A DNA stretch of 30,628 nt from JACJXW01 sp964418125 (GCA_964418125.1 CAYQKY010000089.1:1-30628); one strand, 5' to 3'. Shown: positions 22,309 to 30,628, numbered from the stretch's first letter. The notes: a model not told the origin generated them from the letters alone. Numbers and translations are program-made.

Positions 22309-23321
22309 CCTGTCTTGACGAACCGCCGCACCACCTGCCGCCCCCCCGCCTGCAGCCGCAGGAAGTACACTCCCGGCGGCCAGGAGGAGACGTCCACCTG
22401 ATGCTGCTGAAGGCCCGAGGGAAGCGCCACTTCTTCCTGGTGCAGCAGTTGGCCGGCCGTGTTTTGTATGGTGAGGATAGCGCTTTCAGCTTGTATACCT
22501 TTAACCAGGAGGTGGAGGGTGTGGGTGGTGGGGTTGGGGAAGAGTAGTAGCCTTCCCATCCCTTTATGCAATAAAAAATTTGTATTGATCAACATAGATG
22601 AATCCACATTGATAGTCATTTTTCGCGTACCTGTGCTTATCAACTGCTGCTGATACCAAAGGTTTACATGTATGCTAAAAGCAAAACGGCCAGAATGCAG
22701 TGGCTGGTCCCAAATAACAGGCCGACAGCAAAATATGGTATCGGTTGCTTCCGGAAAAAAATAACCTTCATCTACAAACTGTGTTAATGATTCACTAGTG
22801 CTATCATAAACAGCACCTGGAAAAAGAAAATAAAAAGAAGGTAAGGTTATAACCCCTTGTGGATCAATACTGAAATTAAAAGGACTAGGGCCAAATTCGG
22901 GCATTACTGTAGGAACTCCATTCTCCAATAGCCGTAGTGTATCCACTAGTGTCAAATATTTTTCTCCTGAATTCTCGATATTTACAATATCAGGGACCAA
23001 AAAACTGTCTTTGACAGAAATCACATAGAGGCCAGGCTGTTCATAGTAATGCATTGGGTGAAATACATCTACAACAATATTTGGATGCTGAGATAAAGGT
23101 GTTGTTTGGCCATAAATCGGTTCAATAACACCATCACCCCAATTGATCATTAGTTCTCGCGGCCTATTAGAATTCTCTCTGAAAATCTCAATACTCGTTT
23201 CCACTAGCAAACTTCCAGGAAATAACATACCTGCCCACAGTTCCCCACCTAGAATATCTTGAGCCAGACTTGCCTGGGCATAAAATATGCAAAATGACAA
23301 TAATAAAAAATTAGATCTCAT
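22299..23321 (-). CDS. Secreted protein with T9SS type A sorting domain
   Basis: 340 residues. The signal peptide (RSNFLLLSFCIFYAQASLAQ) is followed by about 230 residues I cannot assign; a stretch with LMINWGDG and HYYEQPGLYVISV resembles a PKD-like beta-sandwich. The last 75 residues are a T9SS C-terminal domain: LLLFPNPTTHTLHLLV, LTIQNTAGQLL and a final GVYFLRLQAGGRQVVRRFV. The protein should pass the outer membrane through the type IX secretion system. The CTD-coding part (22299 to about 22560) is GC-rich, whereas the rest is AT-rich, so the gene looks like a chimera. The protein ends in a repeat-derived KTGTG. It lies 6 bp after the SBBP gene. Confidence 0.82.
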   Translation of the reverse strand: MRSNFLLLSFCIFYAQASLAQDILGGELWAGMLFPGSLLVETSIEIFRENSNRPRELMINWGDGVIEPIYGQTTPLSQHPNIVVDVFHPMHYYEQPGLYVISVKDSFLVPDIVNIENSGEKYLTLVDTLRLLENGVPTVMPEFGPSPFNFSIDPQGVITLPSFYFLFPGAVYDSTSESLTQFVDEGYFFPEATDTIFCCRPVIWDQPLHSGRFAFSIHVNLWYQQQLISTGTRKMTINVDSSMLINTNFLLHKGMGRLLLFPNPTTHTLHLLVKGIQAESAILTIQNTAGQLLHQEEVALPSGLQQHQVDVSSWPPGVYFLRLQAGGRQVVRRFVKTGTG

Positions 23322-23327
23322 CAGCCT

Positions 23328-25862
23328 TTAATTTAGAATGATCTTTTTCGTAAAACTGCAAACCCCATTGGTGTTACTGATCAAATAAATACCTTTGGGG
23401 TAGTTCGATAAGTCTATTTGGCCGTTGGCTTTCGAACTGGTTTCTAACGTTTTTTCTAAGACCACCTGCCCCAAAATTGTAGAAACAGAAATATGATTAT
23501 TCCCTTCAAATATGGAATATTGTAGTATTCCACTGGTTGGGTTTGGAAATACTTCTTCTCCACACTTTCGAACATTAATATCTTTATTATTCACAAGCGT
23601 TGAAACATTCAATGCCCCGACAAATGCGTCATAAACACCACCGGCATAGACGGACTGATTGACAGGGTTTCTTAACGGAAAGTTGACACTACTTCCAGTA
23701 AATCCTGTAAGATATAAGAACCCATCGTCAGCTATTTCAATGGCTTGAAGTTTTTCGCTTCCATTTCCTCCGAAATAAGTACACCATATCAAATTATAAT
23801 TGTTGCCGTCAAAAGCTGTAATAAAACCGTCAGATGACCCCCCTCCAAAAGTTGGAGTATTGCCTTGCTGGAAAAAAATTTGCCCTCCTGCGGGACAAGC
23901 CGGAAATGTAAAACTACTTGGCGGAGGTAGGCAGTAATAATCGGATGATACCGGTGTCGGCCTCCAGGTAGTTCCGGAAAAAAAGATGGTGCCATCATTT
24001 GCAAGGGTTATATCTGTCAAATAGTCGGCAAGATCAAGTCCATTGCCAAAAGAACTGGACCATACAATATCTCGGTTTTCCAGCTTCATTACGAAAAATC
24101 CTATCTTATTTTCATTGTATGCACCAGGAACTTCTACAAACGGGAATCCAGGCGACCCTGTTCCATCTCCATACGTTAGGCCACTAATTGCAATCTCATT
24201 TCCTGAAGGAGATATGTCAATTTTTGTTCTGAATATACCTGCAATAGAGTTTTCATCCTCTTCCCCACCAATATAAGTAGACCAGATCAGTTCCCCATTT
24301 TCATTAAATTCGGCAATAAATGCATCAGTCGTATTAGGATGCCCTCCACTCCATGATTGTTCATAAGCTCCACTGATATCACATTTAGGAAAACTGCCAT
24401 CAGAAGTAGGTGTACATTGATTACTCGACGAAGTAGAAGAAGTACCTCCAACAACAAAGATATGTCCATTATCAGCTATTTCCAGGTCTGTTATCATTTC
24501 AACTCCGGAACCCCCAAAATAAGTAAGCCAAACTGGACTAAGATCAGGTCCACCGGGCGCTTTGATTAACCATGCATCATGACTGCCCTGAAGGGAATTT
24601 TGCATAAAAGATGTTGATGTTTGAGCCTCAGTTGGAAGATCTGTGCTAGTTGTTCGTCCTGCAAAAAATAGTTGTCCGACTCCTGGTGCCCCCTGAGGCC
24701 CAAAATGAATATCCAATAAAAAATCTTCCCCATTCCCTCCATAATAGCTGGCATTCGTAAGCGAACCATCATCTGTGAAAAGGCGAAAGACAATACCATT
24801 GAAACTTGTCTGAGAAGGAGAATTGCCAGCCTCAGGGAAATCTGGGCTGTTGCTCGCTCCGCATACTGCAATGTTGAATTGGGATGGGGAAATATCCAGC
24901 CCATATCCATAATCCGTTCCACTTCCTCCAACAACTGAAACCCATTGAATTTCTCGATCACTACCATATTTGGTAACAAATGCATCAAACATTCCACTAA
25001 TAGTATTCATTCCGAGGCCAGTAAGGTCAATGCTGCTAGTAAATCCAGTGATAAATGCATTGCTACTTTTATCAATTGCGATATCTGATGAAAAGTCCAC
25101 TAACATGCCGCCATAGTATTCAACCCAGTCGTCTTCAAATGGTGAAGTTGTAGAAGTTGGTTTCCCCACCTCAATCACCAAATGTTTCTCCTCATCATAC
25201 TCATCTATTCCTCCGAAATGCACTACCGAATCACCCTCGATCTCATACTCCGGCAGCCACTCCACTTCCACTCTTCCCCCTTCCGCATCCACCTGGTAGG
25301 CCTGCGGGGCCGGCAGCTCGAATTTTCCCACCGAGGTTTCTATCTCCACGCCTCCCGCATCGGTGATCTCCAGGCCGCTTTGGCCGTCGAACTTCAGCTG
25401 GATGCCTTCCGGGTTGCCGCCCGGCTCGATGATGAAATAGTACTTCACTCCGGCATTGTTGGAGTAGGCCATCAGGTCTATTTTATGATAAATGTCCGTT
25501 TGCACGGCCCGCTCGTACAGGCCCACCCGGGCCCGGCCTTCCGGGATGTGGCCCAGGTAGTAGTTGTGGTAGGCCTGCTGCCGGCCTATGCCATAGGCCC
25601 GGGCATCGTTCTTACCGTTTTTGAAAGTCATGTCCACCCGGTGCAGGGTGTCTGGGGTATCCACAAGTGTATCTATGGCTGTGGTGACAAAACTTATCCT
25701 ATCATGGTGAAAGTAGGTGGGCGGGTAAGCAGCGGTATTGTAAAAGCGCACCTCCTCCACCACCGCGCCGGAGCTGTCCGCCAGCTGCCCCCGGTTCTCG
25801 ATGAAGGAAATGGCGGTGGAGGCAGCTTCGCCGCCCGGCGATAGCGCCACATTTATTTTCAT
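23328..25862 (-). CDS. DUF7948/SBBP-repeat protein with T9SS sorting domain
   Basis: 844 residues. Residues 15-215 (FIENRGQLADSSG, RVDMTFKNG, QAYHNYYLG, GLYERAVQTDIYHKIDL, YYFIIEPGGNPEGI) match the DUF7948 domain that usually opens such proteins. Residues about 230-760 are SBBP-type beta-propeller repeats with recurrent YFGGSG, DAFVTK and ISGMFDAF-like elements. The end (EEVFPNPTSGILQYS to GIYLISNTNGV) is a T9SS sorting domain. Unlike its relatives, the protein has no signal peptide: the only start gives MKINVALSPGGEAAS. GC content drops at about 25200-25250, the border between the first domain and the propeller. It may be a non-exported, recombined gene. Confidence 0.85.
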   Translation of the reverse strand: MKINVALSPGGEAASTAISFIENRGQLADSSGAVVEEVRFYNTAAYPPTYFHHDRISFVTTAIDTLVDTPDTLHRVDMTFKNGKNDARAYGIGRQQAYHNYYLGHIPEGRARVGLYERAVQTDIYHKIDLMAYSNNAGVKYYFIIEPGGNPEGIQLKFDGQSGLEITDAGGVEIETSVGKFELPAPQAYQVDAEGGRVEVEWLPEYEIEGDSVVHFGGIDEYDEEKHLVIEVGKPTSTTSPFEDDWVEYYGGMLVDFSSDIAIDKSSNAFITGFTSSIDLTGLGMNTISGMFDAFVTKYGSDREIQWVSVVGGSGTDYGYGLDISPSQFNIAVCGASNSPDFPEAGNSPSQTSFNGIVFRLFTDDGSLTNASYYGGNGEDFLLDIHFGPQGAPGVGQLFFAGRTTSTDLPTEAQTSTSFMQNSLQGSHDAWLIKAPGGPDLSPVWLTYFGGSGVEMITDLEIADNGHIFVVGGTSSTSSSNQCTPTSDGSFPKCDISGAYEQSWSGGHPNTTDAFIAEFNENGELIWSTYIGGEEDENSIAGIFRTKIDISPSGNEIAISGLTYGDGTGSPGFPFVEVPGAYNENKIGFFVMKLENRDIVWSSSFGNGLDLADYLTDITLANDGTIFFSGTTWRPTPVSSDYYCLPPPSSFTFPACPAGGQIFFQQGNTPTFGGGSSDGFITAFDGNNYNLIWCTYFGGNGSEKLQAIEIADDGFLYLTGFTGSSVNFPLRNPVNQSVYAGGVYDAFVGALNVSTLVNNKDINVRKCGEEVFPNPTSGILQYSIFEGNNHISVSTILGQVVLEKTLETSSKANGQIDLSNYPKGIYLISNTNGVCSFTKKIILN

Positions 25863-25947
25863 CTGTTTTATTTTTTTGATTCAAACAGGCGCATCGGCTT
25901 CAATTTTGCCAATGCACCTTATTTAATTATCTTGAGCCAGAGGAATA

Positions 25948-26613
25948 TCACCCTCCTGGGCCATAAAATGATATATAATGCATTTTTCCCTCGTTCTGGT
26001 CGGAAAATTTAACCATCAACAATGCACAATAATCAAAATGTAAAGGGTAACAACGGCTCTCCAATGGGTTGCCCTCATCAAAGATGTAAGGGCAGGGCCC
26101 ACGCCGCCGTCGCATCTTAAAATAATAAAAATAAGTCGTCTCGTTTCCCGGTTTGTAAGAAGCACAAGTCGGCGCTCCAAGTGCTTGCCTGAAAAAAGTG
26201 CTGTCGATGTTCGCACAAGGCTGCGCCGGGTCGTGTAGCATCCCTCTAATCGAATAAATCGTGTCAATAAAAAAGTGGAGGTAGCGGCTTACAAATTTAC
26301 GGTGTTCAAATACTCCTTCCGGCTCATCCATGATGGCATAGATATCATAATTCCAGTAATTTTCACGCTGGATCGGGTACATCGTCTTGAGATAATCCCA
26401 CAACCTTTTCTGACAAACATCGAGGTTCGTAGTATCCAATGTCCGCCAAGGGGTAGTTGGGGGAGGGGAAATATCGTTCCGGTCAGTTGGCGTATAGGAA
26501 ACCGTATCATTCGATACGGGCACTCCCTCATCTATCGGAAGAGTTTTTTTCTGGCAAGTCATGGATAGGGTTAGAAAAAAAAGCCCCATGGCAACCAATA
26601 TCGAATTTCTCAT
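25948..26613 (-). CDS. Lipoprotein of unknown function
   Basis: 221 residues. The N-terminus LVAMGLFFLTLSMTC is a lipoprotein signal with the acylated Cys at about residue 20. The rest is not recognised: a Thr/Pro-rich linker (SPPPTTPWRTLD) leads to a domain with several Cys, many Tyr and Phe, and a basic KMRRRRGPCPY stretch. Its ATG overlaps the stop of the upstream metzincin gene by 4 bp (ATGA), so the two are translationally coupled. A role as inhibitor, chaperone or surface partner of the protease is possible but purely contextual. Confidence 0.72.
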   Translation of the reverse strand: MRNSILVAMGLFFLTLSMTCQKKTLPIDEGVPVSNDTVSYTPTDRNDISPPPTTPWRTLDTTNLDVCQKRLWDYLKTMYPIQRENYWNYDIYAIMDEPEGVFEHRKFVSRYLHFFIDTIYSIRGMLHDPAQPCANIDSTFFRQALGAPTCASYKPGNETTYFYYFKMRRRRGPCPYIFDEGNPLESRCYPLHFDYCALLMVKFSDQNEGKMHYISFYGPGG

Positions 26614-29411
26614 AGTTTCATGATTTTGTACTGGCCTACTCCTTTTTCATTGGAAATGATAAGCAGGTAGGCGCCGGTTGGATATGCGGAAAAATCAATC
26701 TCGAAGCCTGATAACTGTGACTTGCCGGCAGCAAGGATTTGCCCGGATGTGGTGGATAAAGTCCATGAAAATAGTTGGCCGGATTCCGATACCCATACGT
26801 GGCCCGCTGTAGGGTTGGGGTATATCCTGAGGTTGACCGCCTGTTCTTCTCTGTCGGCAACAATCGTACCGCATCCCCCCGTCGTTATCGTAACTGGCGG
26901 CACACTTGAACCAACACAACCATTGCTGATTATGCTTTGGCTGTCGCCGAATATGCTATTGCCACCGTCAACGTCCTCGCTCTTAATGCCTGTCGTAGCT
27001 TCAGGGTGCATCAACGGGCCGCCGCACAGAAAACCGAAGCACCTTGCATGGTTGATGTTATGACCATGCCCTAATTCATGCTCTAACACTCTTCGTGCCC
27101 GGCTTTGAGTTCCCGAAAGGGCAAAATCGTCATTAATGATTATGTCGAGGTCGGACATGATAAAACCGCCGTCCTCGTCGGCGGGGCCTGAACCGTTGCA
27201 ATCAATCGGGAAATATGCCTGGCTTTGAGCCAAAGCGGCTTGTGCATTCGGCGTGGCGAGTGCCCCGACAATGACATGGTTTATTCCGTCGTTGGCAGCA
27301 AAGGGGGCAAAAGTCGTTGCTACCTTCCTTTTAAACCTGATTTCTGTTTCGGCACACCACGTGGAAAGCGCATTGTCGAATGCGTTTGGAATGTTAATGG
27401 CCCAGTTAGGCGAGTTGACGTTTGCGCCGAACTGGAATTCATAGCCGTCTTGTTCGCCATTCAATCCGTTATTGTTTCTTAACCCCAGTCTCTTTGCTAC
27501 GTCATCAACATCAAGCCTGAAATTGGTAAGTGCATACGGTATTTTTAAATCATCGTCCGATTCGGCAACTTCGTTGCACCTGTTCCTAATTCTGAATTTC
27601 CCAGTTGAAGCAGGACCGTGAATTCCTGTTTGGTAATCCGTCGAGGGCACTTTTACCTGGATTTCCGTGTCTGTCCACTTCAGGATGCCGCCGATTCTGA
27701 AATCCTCTGTCGAAGCAGCAATGAACTGAGGGTTGTTCGTATGGTCGTCGCCATTGGTAAAAAGCACCGAACTCCCTGTTCCGTTCATGCCGGGGTCTGC
27801 CCCTCTTTCATATACCCCGAAACCCGTACCCGTGATGGTCAGGGTTTGATTGTCGCCCGCCACAATCTCATCCGGCAACCAGCCCGATATTTCTGGAGCG
27901 CCGAGGCAACTACAGGCAATGGTGTTCTCGGTGTCAAATGCAAAAACTGGGTCGTACACCATGGGCATGGGGAAGGTAGAAGGTTCATAGTACAGGCTGA
28001 ACCCCTGCATATCGAACTCCTGGAAGGTAAGCCCCGGAGCAGACAGGCAAATATCCATCGTCAAGGTGATAGTACACAATGCCTTTGGTGTGGGGCCGAG
28101 CATTGCCAGTGAGTTAGGGTTGGTTACGCTCGAAGCCTCGATTACTATAAGGATAGCGGTGGAATTGAGGTCTTGAATCGTAAAATTATAGTTAATGTTG
28201 TCCCCTAAAATAGTACCTGGGGAAAGGTCGACCGTAGCGAGGTTGTTAGCAACCTGAAACCATATGAAAGGTGTAGGCGCAAAATCAATTTCCAGGTGGG
28301 CAACATCGAGGATGGTTGGCTCGTCGCTACTCGCAAAGACTGTGAAAGTATATTCGTCTGTAGCGGAATTAAAGGTGACGTTCTCAAAGGAATAGGTGAT
28401 TGGAATGGCTCTCTCTTTGATGATAACGCCTGTTTTCCTTTTGTCAAGTATAATATGCTTAAACGGGAGGGCTTTCCCATCACAAATATAAGACGCCCCG
28501 GTTTCTTCGGGCTGGAGCAGGCCGTCAATGGCTGATGGGAGGTGATGTAGGCTGGATAACGGGGCTTTGAATGCCACTCTTATGATCGATCGGTAAAAGG
28601 TATCTATTACTATTGCCACTGTTGCATCGTCATTATTTGTTACGGCAAAATAGGCCGTTTCAGAGGTATAATCACTGCTAGTGGATGTATAGGCCGTGGC
28701 CATTTCCTCACCGATTGGCGCAATCGCGACATTGAATGAGGAAATAGCGTATTCTCCAAAAACGTCCGTGCTATATTTTAATAGCGACGAAAGAGAATAA
28801 AGGGCCTTTGCCGATTGCAGGGTACGGGTTTTAATATCCAGATGCCCAGCAATGCTGTCAAGTCCCGGTTCGAGATAAACATTTCCCAGCATGAGGAAGA
28901 GCGTGTCGCCGTCGCCTTGACATGCCTCCTCTCCCGGCATGCTTCCTGCCTTGGGTTTGCTGGCCCATTTTGCCTTTTCCTGCAGGTATGCCCGCTTGTT
29001 GAATTCTCCGATGCTTGCTTTTGGCAAGTATGCTACCTGCCCCTCAATGCAGTTCTTGCAAGGTTCGAGTGCAACAAGATAAGAATATCCCGGATGATAG
29101 GTTTGGACATGGGTGACGGCGAGCAGGCCTTCCTCGGCCGCACCCCCTGCCGTCAGCACGGGAATAGAATCCATCCCGTCCGTTTGTCCGGCCAAAACGG
29201 CCTTGGGCCTGAACCAGTTGATGGTGTAGATAGTGTTTCGGCCAGCCGACCATACACTTTCACTGCTTGCCACCTTGCCGTCGAACACCAGTCCTTCGCG
29301 GGAAACTTCTGTGGGAAAGCCTTGCCCAAAGGACTCAGTGCAAATTGGCAGGGTTGTGAAAATGGCCACCAATAGTGCGGCCAGGTTGGGAAATAAATTC
29401 AAGGTTTTCAT
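26610..29411 (-). CDS. Secreted metzincin-like zinc protease with T9SS sorting domain
   Basis: 933 residues from the ATG at 29411; the frame is open to 29420, but only TTG codons lie there. A signal peptide (LFPNLAALLVAIFTTLPIC) is followed by a long N-terminal region, then an IPT/TIG-like immunoglobulin domain (PDEIVAGDNQTLTITGTGFG), then the catalytic part. The zinc motif is HELGHGHNINH (His778, Glu779, His782, His788) followed by a Met-turn in GPLMHPEA (Met801). Metzincins normally have HExxHxxGxxH; here Asn replaces the Gly. The last 75 residues (IYPNPTAGHVWVS to GAYLLIISNEKGVG) form a T9SS CTD. The protein is probably exported to the surface; its substrates are unknown. It overlaps the following lipoprotein gene. 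Confidence 0.88.
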   Translation of the reverse strand: MKTLNLFPNLAALLVAIFTTLPICTESFGQGFPTEVSREGLVFDGKVASSESVWSAGRNTIYTINWFRPKAVLAGQTDGMDSIPVLTAGGAAEEGLLAVTHVQTYHPGYSYLVALEPCKNCIEGQVAYLPKASIGEFNKRAYLQEKAKWASKPKAGSMPGEEACQGDGDTLFLMLGNVYLEPGLDSIAGHLDIKTRTLQSAKALYSLSSLLKYSTDVFGEYAISSFNVAIAPIGEEMATAYTSTSSDYTSETAYFAVTNNDDATVAIVIDTFYRSIIRVAFKAPLSSLHHLPSAIDGLLQPEETGASYICDGKALPFKHIILDKRKTGVIIKERAIPITYSFENVTFNSATDEYTFTVFASSDEPTILDVAHLEIDFAPTPFIWFQVANNLATVDLSPGTILGDNINYNFTIQDLNSTAILIVIEASSVTNPNSLAMLGPTPKALCTITLTMDICLSAPGLTFQEFDMQGFSLYYEPSTFPMPMVYDPVFAFDTENTIACSCLGAPEISGWLPDEIVAGDNQTLTITGTGFGVYERGADPGMNGTGSSVLFTNGDDHTNNPQFIAASTEDFRIGGILKWTDTEIQVKVPSTDYQTGIHGPASTGKFRIRNRCNEVAESDDDLKIPYALTNFRLDVDDVAKRLGLRNNNGLNGEQDGYEFQFGANVNSPNWAINIPNAFDNALSTWCAETEIRFKRKVATTFAPFAANDGINHVIVGALATPNAQAALAQSQAYFPIDCNGSGPADEDGGFIMSDLDIIINDDFALSGTQSRARRVLEHELGHGHNINHARCFGFLCGGPLMHPEATTGIKSEDVDGGNSIFGDSQSIISNGCVGSSVPPVTITTGGCGTIVADREEQAVNLRIYPNPTAGHVWVSESGQLFSWTLSTTSGQILAAGKSQLSGFEIDFSAYPTGAYLLIISNEKGVGQYKIMKL

Positions 29412-29478
29412 CAGCAACAAGTTTAGTGGATAAAATGGTTTGAAGCGTTTTCCATTCGTTTTGATTTATTTTTTTATT

Positions 29479-30444
29479 TTACTGGACAGAACCCTTTACA
29501 TAGACGTTGCCGCTGCCATCGAAGGCGATGGCCCTGGGTACGTCATCCCCGTGGAAGCTGCCGTCGTACACCGCCTCCCAGTCCAGGCTGATGGTGGAGC
29601 TGTTGTCCAGCTTCAGGGTTTTGAAGTCTTTGCCGTTGGGGCCAGTGCTGTAGCCGGCAATGTAGATGTTATCGCCGCCGTCTGCGGCCAGGGCGGTGGC
29701 TTCCTCCAGGCCCACGCCCGAAGAGGTGCTCAGGCTGGAAGCCAGGGCGCCGGATGTGGCGTTGAGGGTAATGCTGCCCGCCACCCAACTGCTGGTGTTT
29801 TTCTGCACCACTCCGGATAAGACAAGCAGGCCGCCCGATTTAGGAAACAGGAAGCTGCCCACATCGTAGAGGCCGAAGCCGTCTACTGTCTGAACCCAGT
29901 TCTGGCCGCCGGAGCTGTTGTACTTCACACACAGCATGTCCATAGAGTTGGAAACGCTCGACGTGCCGCCGGCGATGTAGACATTATCGCTGGAGTCGAT
30001 GTAGATGTATGTGCCGCCGTCATAGAAGGAGGCGGCGCCGTTGTAGGTAGCGTACCACTGCTCAGTTCCACTGCCATTGAATTTGACAGTGAGCGCGTCG
30101 TAGTTGTTGGACGGCCCGTTGTACACCGTGCCGGCGACGATGACGTTTCCCGAGTTGTCGAGGGCGATGTCCGCTGCGATCACGTTGCCCGTGCTGTCGG
30201 GCACATTGAAGGTGGTGGACCAGAGTTCATAGCCAGTATCGTCGTACCTTGTCAGAAGCAGGTCGTATTTCCCAAAATCATTGACCTGGCTACCAGCAAC
30301 ATAAAGGTTCGAGGAGGCGTCGGTGATACTGACGAGCCGGTCAACGGACTCTGCCTGTTGGCCGGTAGTGGCGTACCATTCTTCGAGGTAAAAAGTTTTT
30401 TCCTGGGCAAAGAGCAGCGCACTGAGCGCGTTAAGCCACAACAT
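29479..30444 (-). CDS. SBBP-like beta-propeller protein, C-terminally truncated
   Basis: 321 residues. After a short hydrophobic start (LWLNALSALLFAQ) come repeated blades with the pattern DSSGNVYIAG/DNSGNVIVAG and DALTVKFNGSG, the SBBP-type propeller. It stops in the middle of a blade (DGSGNVYVKGSVQ) and has no T9SS sorting domain, and the GC-rich composition ends at the same point. It therefore looks cut off. The N-terminus is also odd: an out-of-frame ATG at 30494 gives MRKFYFAP, and one extra C in a six-C run (30470-30475) would join it in frame to form a complete signal peptide. The gene heads the T9SS block on this strand. Confidence 0.78.
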   Translation of the reverse strand: MLWLNALSALLFAQEKTFYLEEWYATTGQQAESVDRLVSITDASSNLYVAGSQVNDFGKYDLLLTRYDDTGYELWSTTFNVPDSTGNVIAADIALDNSGNVIVAGTVYNGPSNNYDALTVKFNGSGTEQWYATYNGAASFYDGGTYIYIDSSDNVYIAGGTSSVSNSMDMLCVKYNSSGGQNWVQTVDGFGLYDVGSFLFPKSGGLLVLSGVVQKNTSSWVAGSITLNATSGALASSLSTSSGVGLEEATALAADGGDNIYIAGYSTGPNGKDFKTLKLDNSSTISLDWEAVYDGSFHGDDVPRAIAFDGSGNVYVKGSVQ

Positions 30445-30469
30445 GGCAAATATTATAATGCGTAAATAA

Positions 30470-30475
30470 GGGGGG
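30470..30475. promoter_or_regulatory. Six-base G/C homopolymer in the signal-peptide region
   Basis: A run of six G on the plus strand (C on the coding strand) lies between an upstream ATG (30492-30494) and the annotated SBBP start. Gain of one base would restore a single frame with a basic N-region and hydrophobic core. It is either a sequencing or assembly indel, a frameshift mutation or a slippage switch. Confidence 0.4.
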
Positions 30476-30570
30476 CGAAATAAAATTTCCTCATGGCGTT
30501 GGAATTATGATGAAAAAATAGGGTTTTGTGTCGTGCCTGCCGTTGCCAGTCAATAAAGGGTTATGCGAAT

Positions 30571-30604
30571 CCAGGGCTAAAGGGCCTTCAATGGCCCACC
30601 CTGG
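30571..30604. other. GC-rich stem-loop near the window end
   Basis: CCAGG and GGGCC on the left pair with GGCCC and CCTGG on the right around a short loop. No T-run follows in either direction. It lies about 130 bp upstream of the SBBP gene and could be the end of a gene outside the window or a leader structure. Confidence 0.35.
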
Positions 30605-30628
30605 GGAATAATTGACAATTCCACAGGG

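Noticed and set aside
22459..22653. Plus-strand frame at the composition switch in the T9SS gene
   Set aside because: No family match and explained by the minus-strand coding frame; the switch itself is reported as a finding.

Overview
The window looks like chromosomal DNA of a free-living member of the Bacteroidota, most plausibly the Saprospiria (Lewinella/Phaeodactylibacter-like). Evidence read from the sequence: several secreted proteins end in type IX secretion (T9SS) sorting domains; the best promoter candidates match the Bacteroidota -7 box TAnnTTTG; there are Bacteroidota families such as DUF2851, DUF7948/SBBP-repeat proteins and an HPN(x)LLDP-type acyltransferase; and Shine-Dalgarno sequences are mostly weak. 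The genus is an inference and no marker gene was compared.

Layout. (1) 1-3.64 kb, minus strand: an envelope operon lpxK - acyltransferase - GT2 glycosyltransferase - ECF sigma factor (cut by the window edge), with genes overlapping or nearly so. (2) 3.79-5.22 kb, plus strand: a sugar-1-phosphate nucleotidyltransferase, probably leaderless, overlapping a DUF554 membrane protein; then a fossil fragment of a DUF234-type ATPase. (3) 5.4-8.55 kb, minus: DUF2851, folA and a CapA-like metallophosphatase. (4) 8.8-13.1 kb, minus: the rod-shape cluster mreB-mreC-mreD-mrdA. (5) 13.3-14.6 kb, minus: an M16-family protein without a zinc site. (6) 15.0-17.3 kb, plus: dnaN, a small lipoprotein and nadD. (7) 17.4-22.3 kb: a NfeD-like protein (minus), prs, an antisense monohaem lipoprotein, rplY, an omega-amidase-like nitrilase and an NlpC/P60 lipoprotein. 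(8) 22.3-30.4 kb, minus: five consecutive exported-protein genes, three with T9SS sorting domains, including a metzincin-like protease and two SBBP beta-propeller proteins. This block is compositionally patchy and looks like a recombination mosaic.

Most regions are ordinary housekeeping. Two things are not. First, the gaps between genes, especially directly after stop codons, hold degenerate tandem arrays with strict 7-bp or 8-bp periods: GGGATTC/GTTATTC, CACCAATA/CACGAATA, GGGAATGA/AGGAGTGA, ATCCTGTC and TTATAACC-like. The word differs between loci, some arrays are inverted pairs, and at three genes (small lipoprotein, nadD, a T9SS protein) the stop codon lies inside the array, so the array encodes the C-terminal residues. 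This looks like a genome-wide 3'-end repeat system that I cannot match to a described element. Second, in the T9SS block the GC content switches sharply inside two genes, at domain borders, consistent with domain-level replacement or insertion.

No rRNA, tRNA, CRISPR array, intact insertion sequence or prophage was seen.
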